Of a DNA stretch of 6,089 nt, positions 1 through 5,822 are shown in pieces. The notes beneath the pieces are model-generated. The model was not told the origin of the DNA and did not search any database. It was given only the letters and a program-made list of their open reading frames with translations. Made by a program: the position numbers and the translations under genes. Each line of letters starts with the position of its first letter. Position 1 is the first letter of the stretch. Source of the stretch: Burkholderiales bacterium (lineage in GTDB: Bacteria > Pseudomonadota > Gammaproteobacteria > Burkholderiales > Burkholderiaceae_F); assembly GCA_021298875.1 (NCBI GenBank), contig JAJTHJ010000121.1, forward strand, positions 1 through 6,089, written 5' to 3'.

Positions 1-587
1 ACCAGCACGTTGGTGCTGGAGCCTTCGGTGAGCCAGCCGTCGCGCAGCATCACGGTTTCGCTGGCGTTGTGCTCGACCGCGTACTGCTTCATCAGCACGT
101 TGCCGAGCAGCGACACGCTTTTGATGTCGCAATGCAGCCAGCGCTCGTCGGCGTGCGTGACCACCGCGATGCCCTGCTCGATCTGCTCGCGCGGAATCGG
201 CGCCCACGGCGTGCTCATCGCAAACACGGTCGGCGTCACGCCCGCGGGAAACGGATGGTCGCGTCGCGCCACGCCGCGCGTGACTTGCAGGTAAAACGAC
301 TGCCGCGGCCACGCCGCGTTACGCGCGATGCTTTCCGCCAGCAGCCGCTGCCAGCCGTCCAGGTCGAACGGGTTGGCGATGCGCACCGCTGCGAGGCTTC
401 TCGCCAGCCGCTCGAAGTGCTCGCGCGCGCGGAATGGGCCGCTGCGACCTGGTGCGACCTCATCGACCGGGATCACCTCGTACACGCCGTCGCCGAAGAT
501 GAAGCCGCGATCGAGCACCGGGATGCGCGCGTCTTTCAGCGGCAGCCACTCGCCGTTCAGGTAACAGGTTGCGTCTTGCCAGTCCAT
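1..587 (-). CDS. dat: D-amino acid aminotransferase (class IV PLP enzyme), 3' end outside window
   Basis: A PLP enzyme that swaps the amino group between D-amino acids (typically D-alanine) and 2-oxo acids, supplying D-glutamate or D-alanine in the cytoplasm. The first 195 residues are visible; the family is usually about 285 long, so roughly the last third lies beyond the left edge. Fold-type IV signatures are all present: FIFGDGVYEV at residues 29-38, phosphate-binding Arg60 in EHFERL, the Schiff-base Lys156 in DIKSVSLLGN, and Glu188 in TEGSSTNV, which pairs with the pyridine nitrogen. Arg109 and His111 in TRGVARRDH match the carboxylate trap (Arg98/His100) that marks D-amino acid enzymes. 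Arg98, His100, Lys145 and Glu177 of the Bacillus enzyme all map here with a constant offset of 11, which argues against a branched-chain aminotransferase. The start ATG at 587 puts the family N-terminus (YLNGEWLPL) at the expected place, though no clear Shine-Dalgarno precedes it. It is the last visible member of a minus-strand gene row, 83 bases after the preceding gene. Confidence 0.93.
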   Translation of the reverse strand, partial: MDWQDATCYLNGEWLPLKDARIPVLDRGFIFGDGVYEVIPVDEVAPGRSGPFRAREHFERLARSLAAVRIANPFDLDGWQRLLAESIARNAAWPRQSFYLQVTRGVARRDHPFPAGVTPTVFAMSTPWAPIPREQIEQGIAVVTHADERWLHCDIKSVSLLGNVLMKQYAVEHNASETVMLRDGWLTEGSSTNVL

Positions 588-670
588 GGTTGTCGCGCTG
601 GGTCCGAGCCAGCCGCCACGATAGCGGCTTTGCCGCGGTCGTGTGGCCGAGGCGGCGCGGCCACCGGCCG
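588..670 (-). other. dat leader region with three short inverted repeats
   Basis: This gap between the unknown 161-residue protein and dat holds three small perfect inverted repeats. Arms at 643-649 and 658-664 (GTGGCCG/CGGCCAC) enclose an 8-base loop. Arms at 624-628 and 632-636 enclose TTT. Arms at 611-616 and 624-629 (AGCCGC/GCGGCT) enclose 7 bases. The last two share bases and cannot form together. No T-run follows any of them on the minus strand, so none looks like a standard intrinsic terminator. A TATCGT on the minus strand (623-618) could be a -10 box but has no recognisable -35. Such stems are easily produced by chance at this GC content. Confidence 0.25.
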
Positions 671-1156
671 TCAACGCCCGCGCAATTCGCGCAGGTAAGA
701 CTCGGCGGCGGTCGCATCGATCGCGCCGGCGAGCAGGCGCTCGGCCCGGCGCAACGCCTCGGCCAGCTCTTCGGCGCTGCGACAGGCTTCGATGCGCGCG
801 GCCATACCGTCGGCCTCCGGGCCGAGCCGCTCGATCAACCCGCGCGCGGCGCGGCGCTTCGCTTCTTCCAGCGACAGCAGTAGTCGCTCACTGCCGCCTT
901 CGCGCGCCGGCGGCGGCGCCGGTCCAGCCGGTGCGACCACGCCGCCCACGGCCTCGACAAAGCCGAGCTGTTGCAGTTCGTCGAGCACGCTGTCGATCTG
1001 CCCGGGCGGCGCCAGCGGGGTCAGCTCGCGCACGCTGCGCTTGCCGTCGACCATGATCAGTACCCGCCGCGCGATGGCCGAGATCGCATTGCTGCGCTGG
1101 GCGACTTCTGCGCTGCCCTTGGCCGTCTTGGCAAACACTGCTGCTGCTTCTGCCAT
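671..1156 (-). CDS. Conserved protein of unknown function, winged-helix-like N-terminus
   Basis: A 161-residue soluble protein with no signal peptide or membrane segment. I recognise its style from betaproteobacterial genomes but know no assigned function. Residues 8-70 read like a small helical or winged-helix module: an RSNAISAIARR stretch, then LIMVDGKRSVREL (33-45) and helix-rich LDELQQLGFVE (58-68). Variants of the phrase 'ARRVLIMVDGKRSVREL' recur in proteins that carry short DNA- or protein-binding modules, but this is only resemblance. A Pro/Ala linker (73-86) separates it from a strongly charged, helical C-terminal half (88-161) rich in Arg, Glu, Ala and Leu, possibly coiled-coil. The ATG at 1156 has a weak GGACAGG-type purine stretch upstream. 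It sits 50 bases after the hydrolase and 83 bases before dat, on the same strand. Codon use matches the neighbours, so the reading frame is probably real. Confidence 0.8.
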   Translation of the reverse strand: MAEAAAVFAKTAKGSAEVAQRSNAISAIARRVLIMVDGKRSVRELTPLAPPGQIDSVLDELQQLGFVEAVGGVVAPAGPAPPPAREGGSERLLLSLEEAKRRAARGLIERLGPEADGMAARIEACRSAEELAEALRRAERLLAGAIDATAAESYLRELRGR

Positions 1157-1206
1157 TGCCTGTCCGTCTGCGCGGGGTGTGACTGCGCGCGCGCCTTGTA
1201 GCCTCT

Positions 1207-1863
1207 TCAGTCGGCGCCGTCAATCGAACCCGCGCCGCGCACGTGGCGCGCCACCAGGGTCTTGAGCAGCGTCAGCCGGCGGTGAAAGAAGTGATCGGCC
1301 CCCGGCACCACCACCACCGGCGCCTCCAACGGCCGCGCCCAAGCGAGCACGTCGGCCAGCGGGATCGTCTCGTCGAACTCGCCGTGCACGAGCAAGGCGT
1401 CGGCGGGCACCGCCGGCATCGGCCACTTGCCGGCAGCAATGCCAACAAGCACAAGCTGTGCCGGCGCCATGCCCTGTGCCGTCAGTGCCGCCGCCTGCGC
1501 GGCGACGAAGCTGCCGAACGAGAACCCCGCCAAGGCGAGCGGCAGTGCCGCGCCGCGCTCGACCCAGCCGCGCGCCGCCTGCGCCACGAGGAGAAAGTCC
1601 TCCGTCTCGCCGCGCCCGTGGTCGTGCGTACCGGCGCTGGCGCCGACGCCGCGGAAGTTGGGCCGCACCGCCAGCCAACCCAGCCCGGCAAAGGCGCGCG
1701 CCAATGTGGCCGCCACCTTGTTGTCGAGTGTGCCGCCGTACAGCGGATGCGGGTGGCCGATGCAGGCGATGCCGAGCGGCGCTGCGGCCGTGGGCCAGTC
1801 GAGCGCGACCTCGATCGCGCCAGCGCCGCCCGCCAGCGTGCGCCGCTCGGAGCGCGGCGTCAT
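1207..1863 (-). CDS. Alpha/beta hydrolase (COG2945-like)
   Basis: A 218-residue serine hydrolase of the small, single-domain alpha/beta fold type; the natural substrate is unknown. The N-terminal part carries IGHPHPLYGGTLDNKV (35-50), the diagnostic HPHP...GGT.DNK signature of this family, followed by VRPNFRGVGAS (66-76). The nucleophile elbow is GFSFGS with Ser115; Asp164 in HGEFDETIP and His191 in GADHFFH complete a plausible triad at the usual spacing. There is no signal peptide, so it should be cytoplasmic. The start ATG (1863-1861) overlaps the ferredoxin stop codon as ATGA, so translation of the two is probably coupled and their expression matched. The same reading frame stays open far upstream to about 3963, but that extension lies antisense to birA and across the ferredoxin and VanZ genes and is an artefact of GC content. 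The family assignment is firm; the role is open. Confidence 0.92.
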   Translation of the reverse strand: MTPRSERRTLAGGAGAIEVALDWPTAAAPLGIACIGHPHPLYGGTLDNKVAATLARAFAGLGWLAVRPNFRGVGASAGTHDHGRGETEDFLLVAQAARGWVERGAALPLALAGFSFGSFVAAQAAALTAQGMAPAQLVLVGIAAGKWPMPAVPADALLVHGEFDETIPLADVLAWARPLEAPVVVVPGADHFFHRRLTLLKTLVARHVRGAGSIDGAD

Positions 1864-2171
1864 CGCAGCCGCAGCCGCTCGACCGGTTCGCCGCGCGCCA
1901 GGTGCGACTCGACGATCTCGTCGACGTCCTGCCGGTCCACGTAGGTGTACCAGGTGCCTTCGGGGTAAACGACAAGACAAGGCCCCTCGTCGCAGCGATC
2001 TAGGCAGCCGGCCTTGTTGACGCGCACCTTGCCGGCGCCGTTCAAGCCCAGTTCCTTGATCCGCCGCTTGGCGTGCTCCTGCATTGCCGCGGCGTCGTGC
2101 GTGGCGCAGCAGGCGCGGCCGTCGTCGCGCTGGTTGAGGCAGAAGAAGACGTGGCGCTGGTAGTAGCTCAT
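1860..2171 (-). CDS. Thioredoxin-like [2Fe-2S] ferredoxin
   Basis: A 103-residue cytoplasmic electron carrier of the thioredoxin-fold [2Fe-2S] class, related to the Aquifex aeolicus ferredoxin and to the NuoE C-terminal domain rather than to plant-type ferredoxins. The start MSYYQRHVFFCLNQRDDGR is characteristic. Cluster ligands are Cys11 and Cys22 (Cys21 adjacent) in the N-terminal loop, then Cys56 and Cys60 in GCLDRCDEGPC; this C-x10-C...C-x3-C pattern matches the family, with Cys65 as an extra cysteine. The ending WYTYVDRQDVDEIVESHL...GEPVERL (74-100) is also typical. ATG 2171 is chosen because it gives exactly the family N-terminus; an in-frame GTG at 2201 would add ten unlikely residues. 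No strong Shine-Dalgarno is seen. It lies 36 bases after the VanZ gene and overlaps the hydrolase by 4 bases. Its redox partner cannot be read from the window. Confidence 0.94.
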   Translation of the reverse strand: MSYYQRHVFFCLNQRDDGRACCATHDAAAMQEHAKRRIKELGLNGAGKVRVNKAGCLDRCDEGPCLVVYPEGTWYTYVDRQDVDEIVESHLARGEPVERLRLR

Positions 2172-2207
2172 CGCGGCGGGGCACAGACGCAGGCAAGGCA
2201 CGCAAGT

Positions 2208-3320
2208 CTATCGGCTGGACGCGCGGCGCAACCCCTGCGCAAGCAGGGCAAGCAGCAGCGCAAAGGGCCAGCCGGAGGCGAGCCACTCCGCCGCCGCGTT
2301 GAAGTGCGCCAGCCGGCCCGAGCGCCACTGCGCCATCCAGCTGGCGAAGTACGGGTTGTCCGGCACGACGGCCACCGACGCCAGCAACACGGCCGTGGCC
2401 AGCAGTGCCGCGGCCGCCAGCGCCGCCGGCCGGCCGCTCGCTGCGGCGACGAGCGCCAGCCCGCCGAGCGCGAGTCCGCTGGCCGCGCCGGGGGTAAGCC
2501 AGGCCCACAGATGCTCCGGCCCGAAGCGCAGGCCGTAGCCCACCGCCTTGACCGCCAGTGCAGCGGCGATCAGCGCGGCGAGCAGCCGCAGCCGCGGTGC
2601 GCGCGGCTGCATCGCGCTGGCCAGCGCGAGTCCGGCCGCAAGCAGCCCGGCAGTGCTGACGACAGCCTCCGCCAGGCGGAAGTCCGCTGGCTGCCAAGCG
2701 CCGCGGTCCGGCAGGAAGTCCAGGCCCTGTGCACGCGCCCAGCCGAGCGCGGCGCCGTCGCCCCAACCGAGGCCGAAGAGCATCGGCGTGGGATGCAGTT
2801 GCGCCAGCGGCCACAGCGCGGCCAGCAACAGCAGCGGCGTGGCTGCGTCGGTAAACCAGGCGCGCCGCCAGCGGCGCAGGCGCCCGCGCTCGATCAGCCC
2901 CGCCGCCGCCGGTGCCGCGAGCAGTGCCCCGGCCGCCGCCCCGGCCGTGTTGGTCAGCCAATCGACGTTGGAGGCCACCCGCGCCGGCAGGAACGTCTGC
3001 AACGCCTCGATGCCGGCCGACAGCAACGCTGCCGCCGCGCTGGCCAGCGCCACCGCGGCCAGCCCGCGCAGCCGCGGATACAGCGCCAGCACCGCCAGTG
3101 CGCCGAGCGGTGCGTAAGCCAGCACGTTGACGCCAAGGTCGAAACCGGTGACGTAGCGCGGCCACGGCGCAGTGACGAAAGCCAAGGGGTCGAGGCCGCG
3201 GTCCTGCCAACCGGACCACGGCGCCAGGCTGGCGTAGACGACGAGCAGCGCAAACGCGGCAAGCGCGGCGCGCGCCAGCGGCGATCCGCCGGCAGTGGAG
3301 GGGCAATGAGTCGCAGACAC
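2208..3320 (-). CDS. VanZ-family polytopic membrane protein
   Basis: An integral inner-membrane protein of about 370 residues with roughly eight to ten hydrophobic segments (for example near 17-35, 63-82, 87-104, 123-143, 159-175, 216-236, 245-263, 282-295, 298-318, 350-363). The first 140 residues are a VanZ-like domain: conserved DLGVNVLAYAPLGAL (61-75), then SAGIEALQTFLPAR (101-114) and NVDWLTNTAGAAAGALLA (118-135), which fit the family's IE..Q.F...R...D...N..G pattern. The C-terminal half is a second membrane domain ending in NPYF...W...G...FN...W, seen in the long proteobacterial members. VanZ itself gives low-level teicoplanin resistance by an unknown route; resistance should not be assumed here. 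The start is uncertain: GTG 3320 fits the first membrane segment best, a GTG near 3348 is possible, and the only in-frame ATG upstream (3449) would run into birA. Divergent from birA. Confidence 0.87.
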   Translation of the reverse strand: MSATHCPSTAGGSPLARAALAAFALLVVYASLAPWSGWQDRGLDPLAFVTAPWPRYVTGFDLGVNVLAYAPLGALAVLALYPRLRGLAAVALASAAAALLSAGIEALQTFLPARVASNVDWLTNTAGAAAGALLAAPAAAGLIERGRLRRWRRAWFTDAATPLLLLAALWPLAQLHPTPMLFGLGWGDGAALGWARAQGLDFLPDRGAWQPADFRLAEAVVSTAGLLAAGLALASAMQPRAPRLRLLAALIAAALAVKAVGYGLRFGPEHLWAWLTPGAASGLALGGLALVAAASGRPAALAAAALLATAVLLASVAVVPDNPYFASWMAQWRSGRLAHFNAAAEWLASGWPFALLLALLAQGLRRASSR

Positions 3321-3329
3321 GGCAGGGCG

Positions 3330-3348
3330 GCGCGCGCTCGGCGCGCGC
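3330..3348. repeat. Perfect 8-bp inverted repeat, GCGCGCGC-TCG-GCGCGCGC
   Basis: The two arms are at 3330-3337 and 3341-3348 with a TCG loop. The repeat lies between the divergent VanZ and birA genes, just upstream of the proposed VanZ GTG (3320-3318) and downstream of any VanZ promoter placed at about 3350-3385. It could be a stable RNA hairpin in the VanZ leader that lowers translation, or a DNA binding site for a dimeric regulator. The simple alternating GC content makes chance formation quite possible. Confidence 0.4.
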
Positions 3349-3355
3349 ACCCCGA

Positions 3356-3364
3356 TGGTAAATT
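3356..3364 (+). promoter_or_regulatory. Extended -10 promoter element for birA
   Basis: TGGTAAATT fits an extended -10 box (TGn followed by TAAATT, a 4/6 match to TATAAT). It is a rare AT-rich patch in this region and lies 36 bases upstream of the birA ATG, which would give a leader of about 30 bases. No good -35 is found 16-18 bases upstream (the spot falls in the GC hairpin), which is usual for extended -10 promoters. It would drive the birA-coaX-SPOR operon. Confidence 0.45.
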
Positions 3365-3400
3365 GCCCTGCACGATTCCCCGTCCCCGCCGCCGACCGGC

Positions 3401-4252
3401 ATGGCCCCGACTCCCAGCTCCGTCCCGACCGAGCGCCAGCGCGCCGCATTCATCACGCCGCTGGACGCTACGGCGTTGGTGGCGGCGCTGGGCGGCGACT
3501 GCGCCGTGCAGGTGGCGCTGCGCACCGGCTCGACCAACGCCGACCTGCTGGCGCTGGCGCGCGCCGCCGCGCCGGCGCGGCCGGTGCTGCGCGCCACGCT
3601 GGAGCAAACCACCGGCCGCGGCCGACTCGGCCGCCGCTGGAGCACGCCGCCCGGCGCGGCGCTGCTGTTTTCGCTCGCCGTACCGCTGCCCGCCGCGGCG
3701 GCGCCGGCCGCCTCGCTGGTGGCGGGCCTGGCCGTGGCCGAGGTGTTGCACGACGCCGGCGTGCGCGTGCAGGTCAAGTGGCCGAACGACCTGCTGCTCG
3801 GCGCCGGCAAGCTCGCCGGCATCCTGGTCGAGTTGGCCACCGCCGCCGACGGCGCGCGCACGCTGGTGGTCGGGGTCGGGCTCAACCTGTGGTGCAGCGA
3901 GGCGCAGCGGGCCGAGGTCGGCCGCCCGCTGGCAGCGCTCGCCGATGTGTTGCCGCTGGCCACGCTCGCCGCGCAGCGCGAGGCCTGGCTGGCGCGGCTG
4001 GCGCGCGCGCTGCTCGCGGCGCTGCGGCGCTTTGCCGTGGAGGGTTTCGTGCCGTTTCACGCCCGCTACATGCGGCATTTGGCCTGGCACGAAGCCGAGG
4101 TCGAACTGACCGAGCACGAGGCGCGCGTGGCCCGCGGCACGCTGCGCGGCGTCGATGGCGATGGGCGCCTGCTGGTCGAGGTCAAGGGGCGGCTGGCGGC
4201 CTTCGTCGCCGGCGAGTTGTCGCTGCGGCCGGCGGTTCCGGCGGTGGCGTGA
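3401..4252 (+). CDS. birA: Biotin--[acetyl-CoA carboxylase] ligase, monofunctional
   Basis: A cytoplasmic ligase that activates biotin with ATP to biotinyl-5'-AMP and transfers it to the lysine of the AccB carrier protein of acetyl-CoA carboxylase. It has 283 residues. The catalytic core holds a substrate loop TGSTNADLL (42-50), the biotinyl-AMP binding loop TGRGRLGRRW (71-80), KWPND (126-130), GKLAGILVE (136-144) with Lys137 matching biotin-contacting Lys183 of the E. coli enzyme, and VVGVGLNL (156-163). The small C-terminal beta domain ends in VEVKGRLAAFVAGELSLR (259-276). The N-terminal helix-turn-helix of E. coli BirA is absent, since only about 40 residues precede the core, so this protein should not act as a biotin-operon repressor. 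The ATG at 3401 is the only ATG near the expected start but lacks a clear Shine-Dalgarno. It is the first gene of an operon, 10 bases ahead of coaX. Confidence 0.95.
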   Translation: MAPTPSSVPTERQRAAFITPLDATALVAALGGDCAVQVALRTGSTNADLLALARAAAPARPVLRATLEQTTGRGRLGRRWSTPPGAALLFSLAVPLPAAAAPAASLVAGLAVAEVLHDAGVRVQVKWPNDLLLGAGKLAGILVELATAADGARTLVVGVGLNLWCSEAQRAEVGRPLAALADVLPLATLAAQREAWLARLARALLAALRRFAVEGFVPFHARYMRHLAWHEAEVELTEHEARVARGTLRGVDGDGRLLVEVKGRLAAFVAGELSLRPAVPAVA

Positions 4253-4255
4253 AGG
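4251..4255 (+). promoter_or_regulatory. Shine-Dalgarno of coaX
   Basis: GAAGG lies 7 bases upstream of ATG 4263 and overlaps the birA stop codon (4250-4252). It decides the coaX start: the frame is open back to at least 4155 inside birA, but only the ATG at 4263 has both this site and the family N-terminus. Confidence 0.6.
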
Positions 4256-4262
4256 TCGCGGC

Positions 4263-5105
4263 ATGAGTTGGCTCGTCATCGACGCCGGCAACACGGCGAT
4301 CAAATGGGCGCGCAGCGGCACTTCTGGACGGCAATTCGTCGGCGGCGGCGTGCAGGCGACGGGCGAGGGCGGCAGCGCCGTGCCGCGGCTGATCGAGGCT
4401 TGGGCCCAGCCCGTGCCGACCGCCGCTTTTGGCGTGTGCGTGACCGACGAGCGCACCCGCGCGTCGATCGAGGCGGCCGTGGCGAGCGTCGCATCGGTAC
4501 CGCTGCAGTGGTTCGGCGCCGCGGCGGCGTTCGTCGGACGCGGGCCGGCGGCGGGCGTGGAACTCTTCAACGGCTATCGCGATCCGGCGCAACTGGGCGC
4601 CGACCGCTGGCATGCGCTGATCGCCGCCTGTACGCAATACCGCGGCGAACCGCTGCTGGTGGTGGGCGCCGGCACGGCGACCACGGTCGACAGCATCGTC
4701 AATGGCGGCGGCGCGGCGCGCTTCATCGGCGGACTGATCGCCCCCGGCTATGCACTGATGCGCGCCAGCCTCGCCCAGGGCACGGCGCGCCTGCCGCTGG
4801 CGCAGGGCCAGGCGGTGCGCTTTGCCGACAACACCGACGACGCGATCGCCACCGGCGTGCACTGCGCGCAACTCGGACTGCTCGAGCATCAGGCGCGCAA
4901 GATGGCCGAGGAGCGCAAGCTGCGCGGGCTGCCGCCGGCGCGGCTGGTGCTGACGGGCGGGGCGCGCCAGCAGCTGCACGGGCCGCTGGCACGTTCGCTG
5001 CGCGGCGACGGCACCGTGCGCGAGGTCAGCGTCGAAGATAACCTCGTGCTGCGCGGCGTGGCGCTGCGGGCGCACGCCGAGCAGGCGCGGGCCGGTGCGG
5101 AATGA
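4263..5105 (+). CDS. coaX: Type III pantothenate kinase
   Basis: This enzyme catalyses the first step of coenzyme A synthesis, ATP-dependent phosphorylation of pantothenate. Type III enzymes belong to the ASKHA (actin/hexokinase) fold, need a monovalent cation and are not inhibited by CoA. It has 280 residues. The phosphate-1 motif is VIDAGNTAIKWA (5-16) with Asp7, Asn10 and Lys14. FNGYRDPAQLGADRWHALIAA (102-122) carries the pantothenate-binding tyrosine region and catalytic Asp114. The phosphate-2 motif is VVGAGTATTVDSI (133-145), followed by FIGGLIAPGYALM (154-166), the DNTDDAIATG segment (189-198) and the adenosine-loop LTGGARQQL (230-238). Gly135 stands where many relatives have Asp before the GTA; this is common in betaproteobacterial members. 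The gene follows birA by 10 bases and its TGA overlaps the next ATG, so all three genes are probably co-transcribed. Confidence 0.95.
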   Translation: MSWLVIDAGNTAIKWARSGTSGRQFVGGGVQATGEGGSAVPRLIEAWAQPVPTAAFGVCVTDERTRASIEAAVASVASVPLQWFGAAAAFVGRGPAAGVELFNGYRDPAQLGADRWHALIAACTQYRGEPLLVVGAGTATTVDSIVNGGGAARFIGGLIAPGYALMRASLAQGTARLPLAQGQAVRFADNTDDAIATGVHCAQLGLLEHQARKMAEERKLRGLPPARLVLTGGARQQLHGPLARSLRGDGTVREVSVEDNLVLRGVALRAHAEQARAGAE

Positions 5106-5785
5106 GGCTGCTTGCCTTGGTGCTGTTGCTGGCCAACGTGCTCGCCTGGGCGTGGTGGCAGGGCTTGCTCGGCGTGCCGGCGCGCGGCGGCGGCGAGCCG
5201 CAGCGGACGGCCGCGCAGGTGGCGCCGGAGCGACTGCGGCTGCTGTCGGCGGCGGAGCTGGAGGCGACGCGCGAGCGCTCACGCCGCCAGGGCGACCCGC
5301 TGGCGGCGATCGACTTTTCCGCCGGTATCGCCTGTCTCGAACTGGGCGACTTCGCCGAGCCCGCCGCCGGCGACGTACGCACGCGCGCGGCAACGCTCGG
5401 CTTCGGCGACCGCCTCGTACTGCGCGAGATGCAAAGCCCAGGCTGGACGCTGGTGGTACTGCCGCCGGCGCGCACGCGCGCCGACGGGGAGCGCCAACTC
5501 GCCGCCGCGCGCAAGCAGGGCGTGCGTGGCGCCTGGCTGATCGACGATGCCGGCGCACTGCGTTGGGCGGTGGCTTTGGGCGCGTTTCGCACCGGCGAGG
5601 CGGCGCGGCTGCATCTGGCCGTGGTTGAAAAGCTCGGCCTCAAGGAGGCGCGCGTGGTGCCGGCCCCGGCCACCGTGCCTGCGCTGCGTCTGCGCATCGA
5701 GGCGGCCGACCCTGAGGTCGGCGCGCAACTCGCGGCGCTCGGACGGGATTTTCCCGGCAGCCGGCTGGCGGCGTGTGGCAACTGA
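5102..5785 (+). CDS. Membrane-anchored protein with probable SPOR-like domain
   Basis: A 227-residue protein with one N-terminal hydrophobic segment (residues 2-24, LLALVLLLANVLAWAWW) and no clear signal peptidase site, so it is probably anchored in the inner membrane with the rest in the periplasm. A Pro/Gln/Arg linker (26-65) is followed by a conserved region: FSAGIACLELGDF (72-84), then GWTLVVLPPARTRADGERQL (114-133), VRGAWLIDDAGALRWAVALGAFRTGEAARLHL and KLGLKEARVVP (177-187). This alternation of strand, helix, strand, 'G.F...EAA', helix and strand fits a SPOR (sporulation-related repeat) domain, which binds denuded peptidoglycan glycans in other proteins. The match is by pattern and is moderate. 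Its ATG overlaps the coaX stop as ATGA, indicating translational coupling. The operon position next to coaX is a recurrent betaproteobacterial arrangement as far as I recall. The functional link to CoA synthesis is unknown. Confidence 0.82.
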   Translation: MRLLALVLLLANVLAWAWWQGLLGVPARGGGEPQRTAAQVAPERLRLLSAAELEATRERSRRQGDPLAAIDFSAGIACLELGDFAEPAAGDVRTRAATLGFGDRLVLREMQSPGWTLVVLPPARTRADGERQLAAARKQGVRGAWLIDDAGALRWAVALGAFRTGEAARLHLAVVEKLGLKEARVVPAPATVPALRLRIEAADPEVGAQLAALGRDFPGSRLAACGN

Positions 5786-5822
5786 CTGGTTGGTTAGACT
5801 TCACAGCCACTACAGTCTGTCC

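Noticed and set aside
1..587. Branched-chain amino acid aminotransferase (ilvE) as the identity of the left-edge gene
   Set aside because: Arg109 and His111 in the TRG..RRDH segment match the D-amino acid carboxylate trap, and the key residues share a constant offset with the Bacillus D-amino acid enzyme.
1864..3963. Long upstream extension of the hydrolase frame, making a 918-residue protein
   Set aside because: The extension covers the ferredoxin and VanZ genes in another frame and lies antisense to birA. Only the last 218 residues show a family pattern, starting at an ATG that overlaps the ferredoxin stop.
2073..4109. A 678-codon open frame on the plus strand
   Set aside because: It runs antisense to the VanZ and ferredoxin genes and out of frame through birA. 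Its product is Arg/Gln/Pro/Ala-rich with no recognisable motif, typical of a shadow frame in very GC-rich DNA.
2954..4570. A 538-codon minus-strand open frame spanning birA, the divergent promoter region and part of VanZ
   Set aside because: It crosses gene boundaries of both strands, is out of frame with VanZ and matches no family.
4182..5558. A 458-codon minus-strand open frame
   Set aside because: It lies antisense to coaX and the SPOR-like gene, whose motifs are unmistakable in the case of coaX. The product is Arg/Ala-rich low-complexity sequence.
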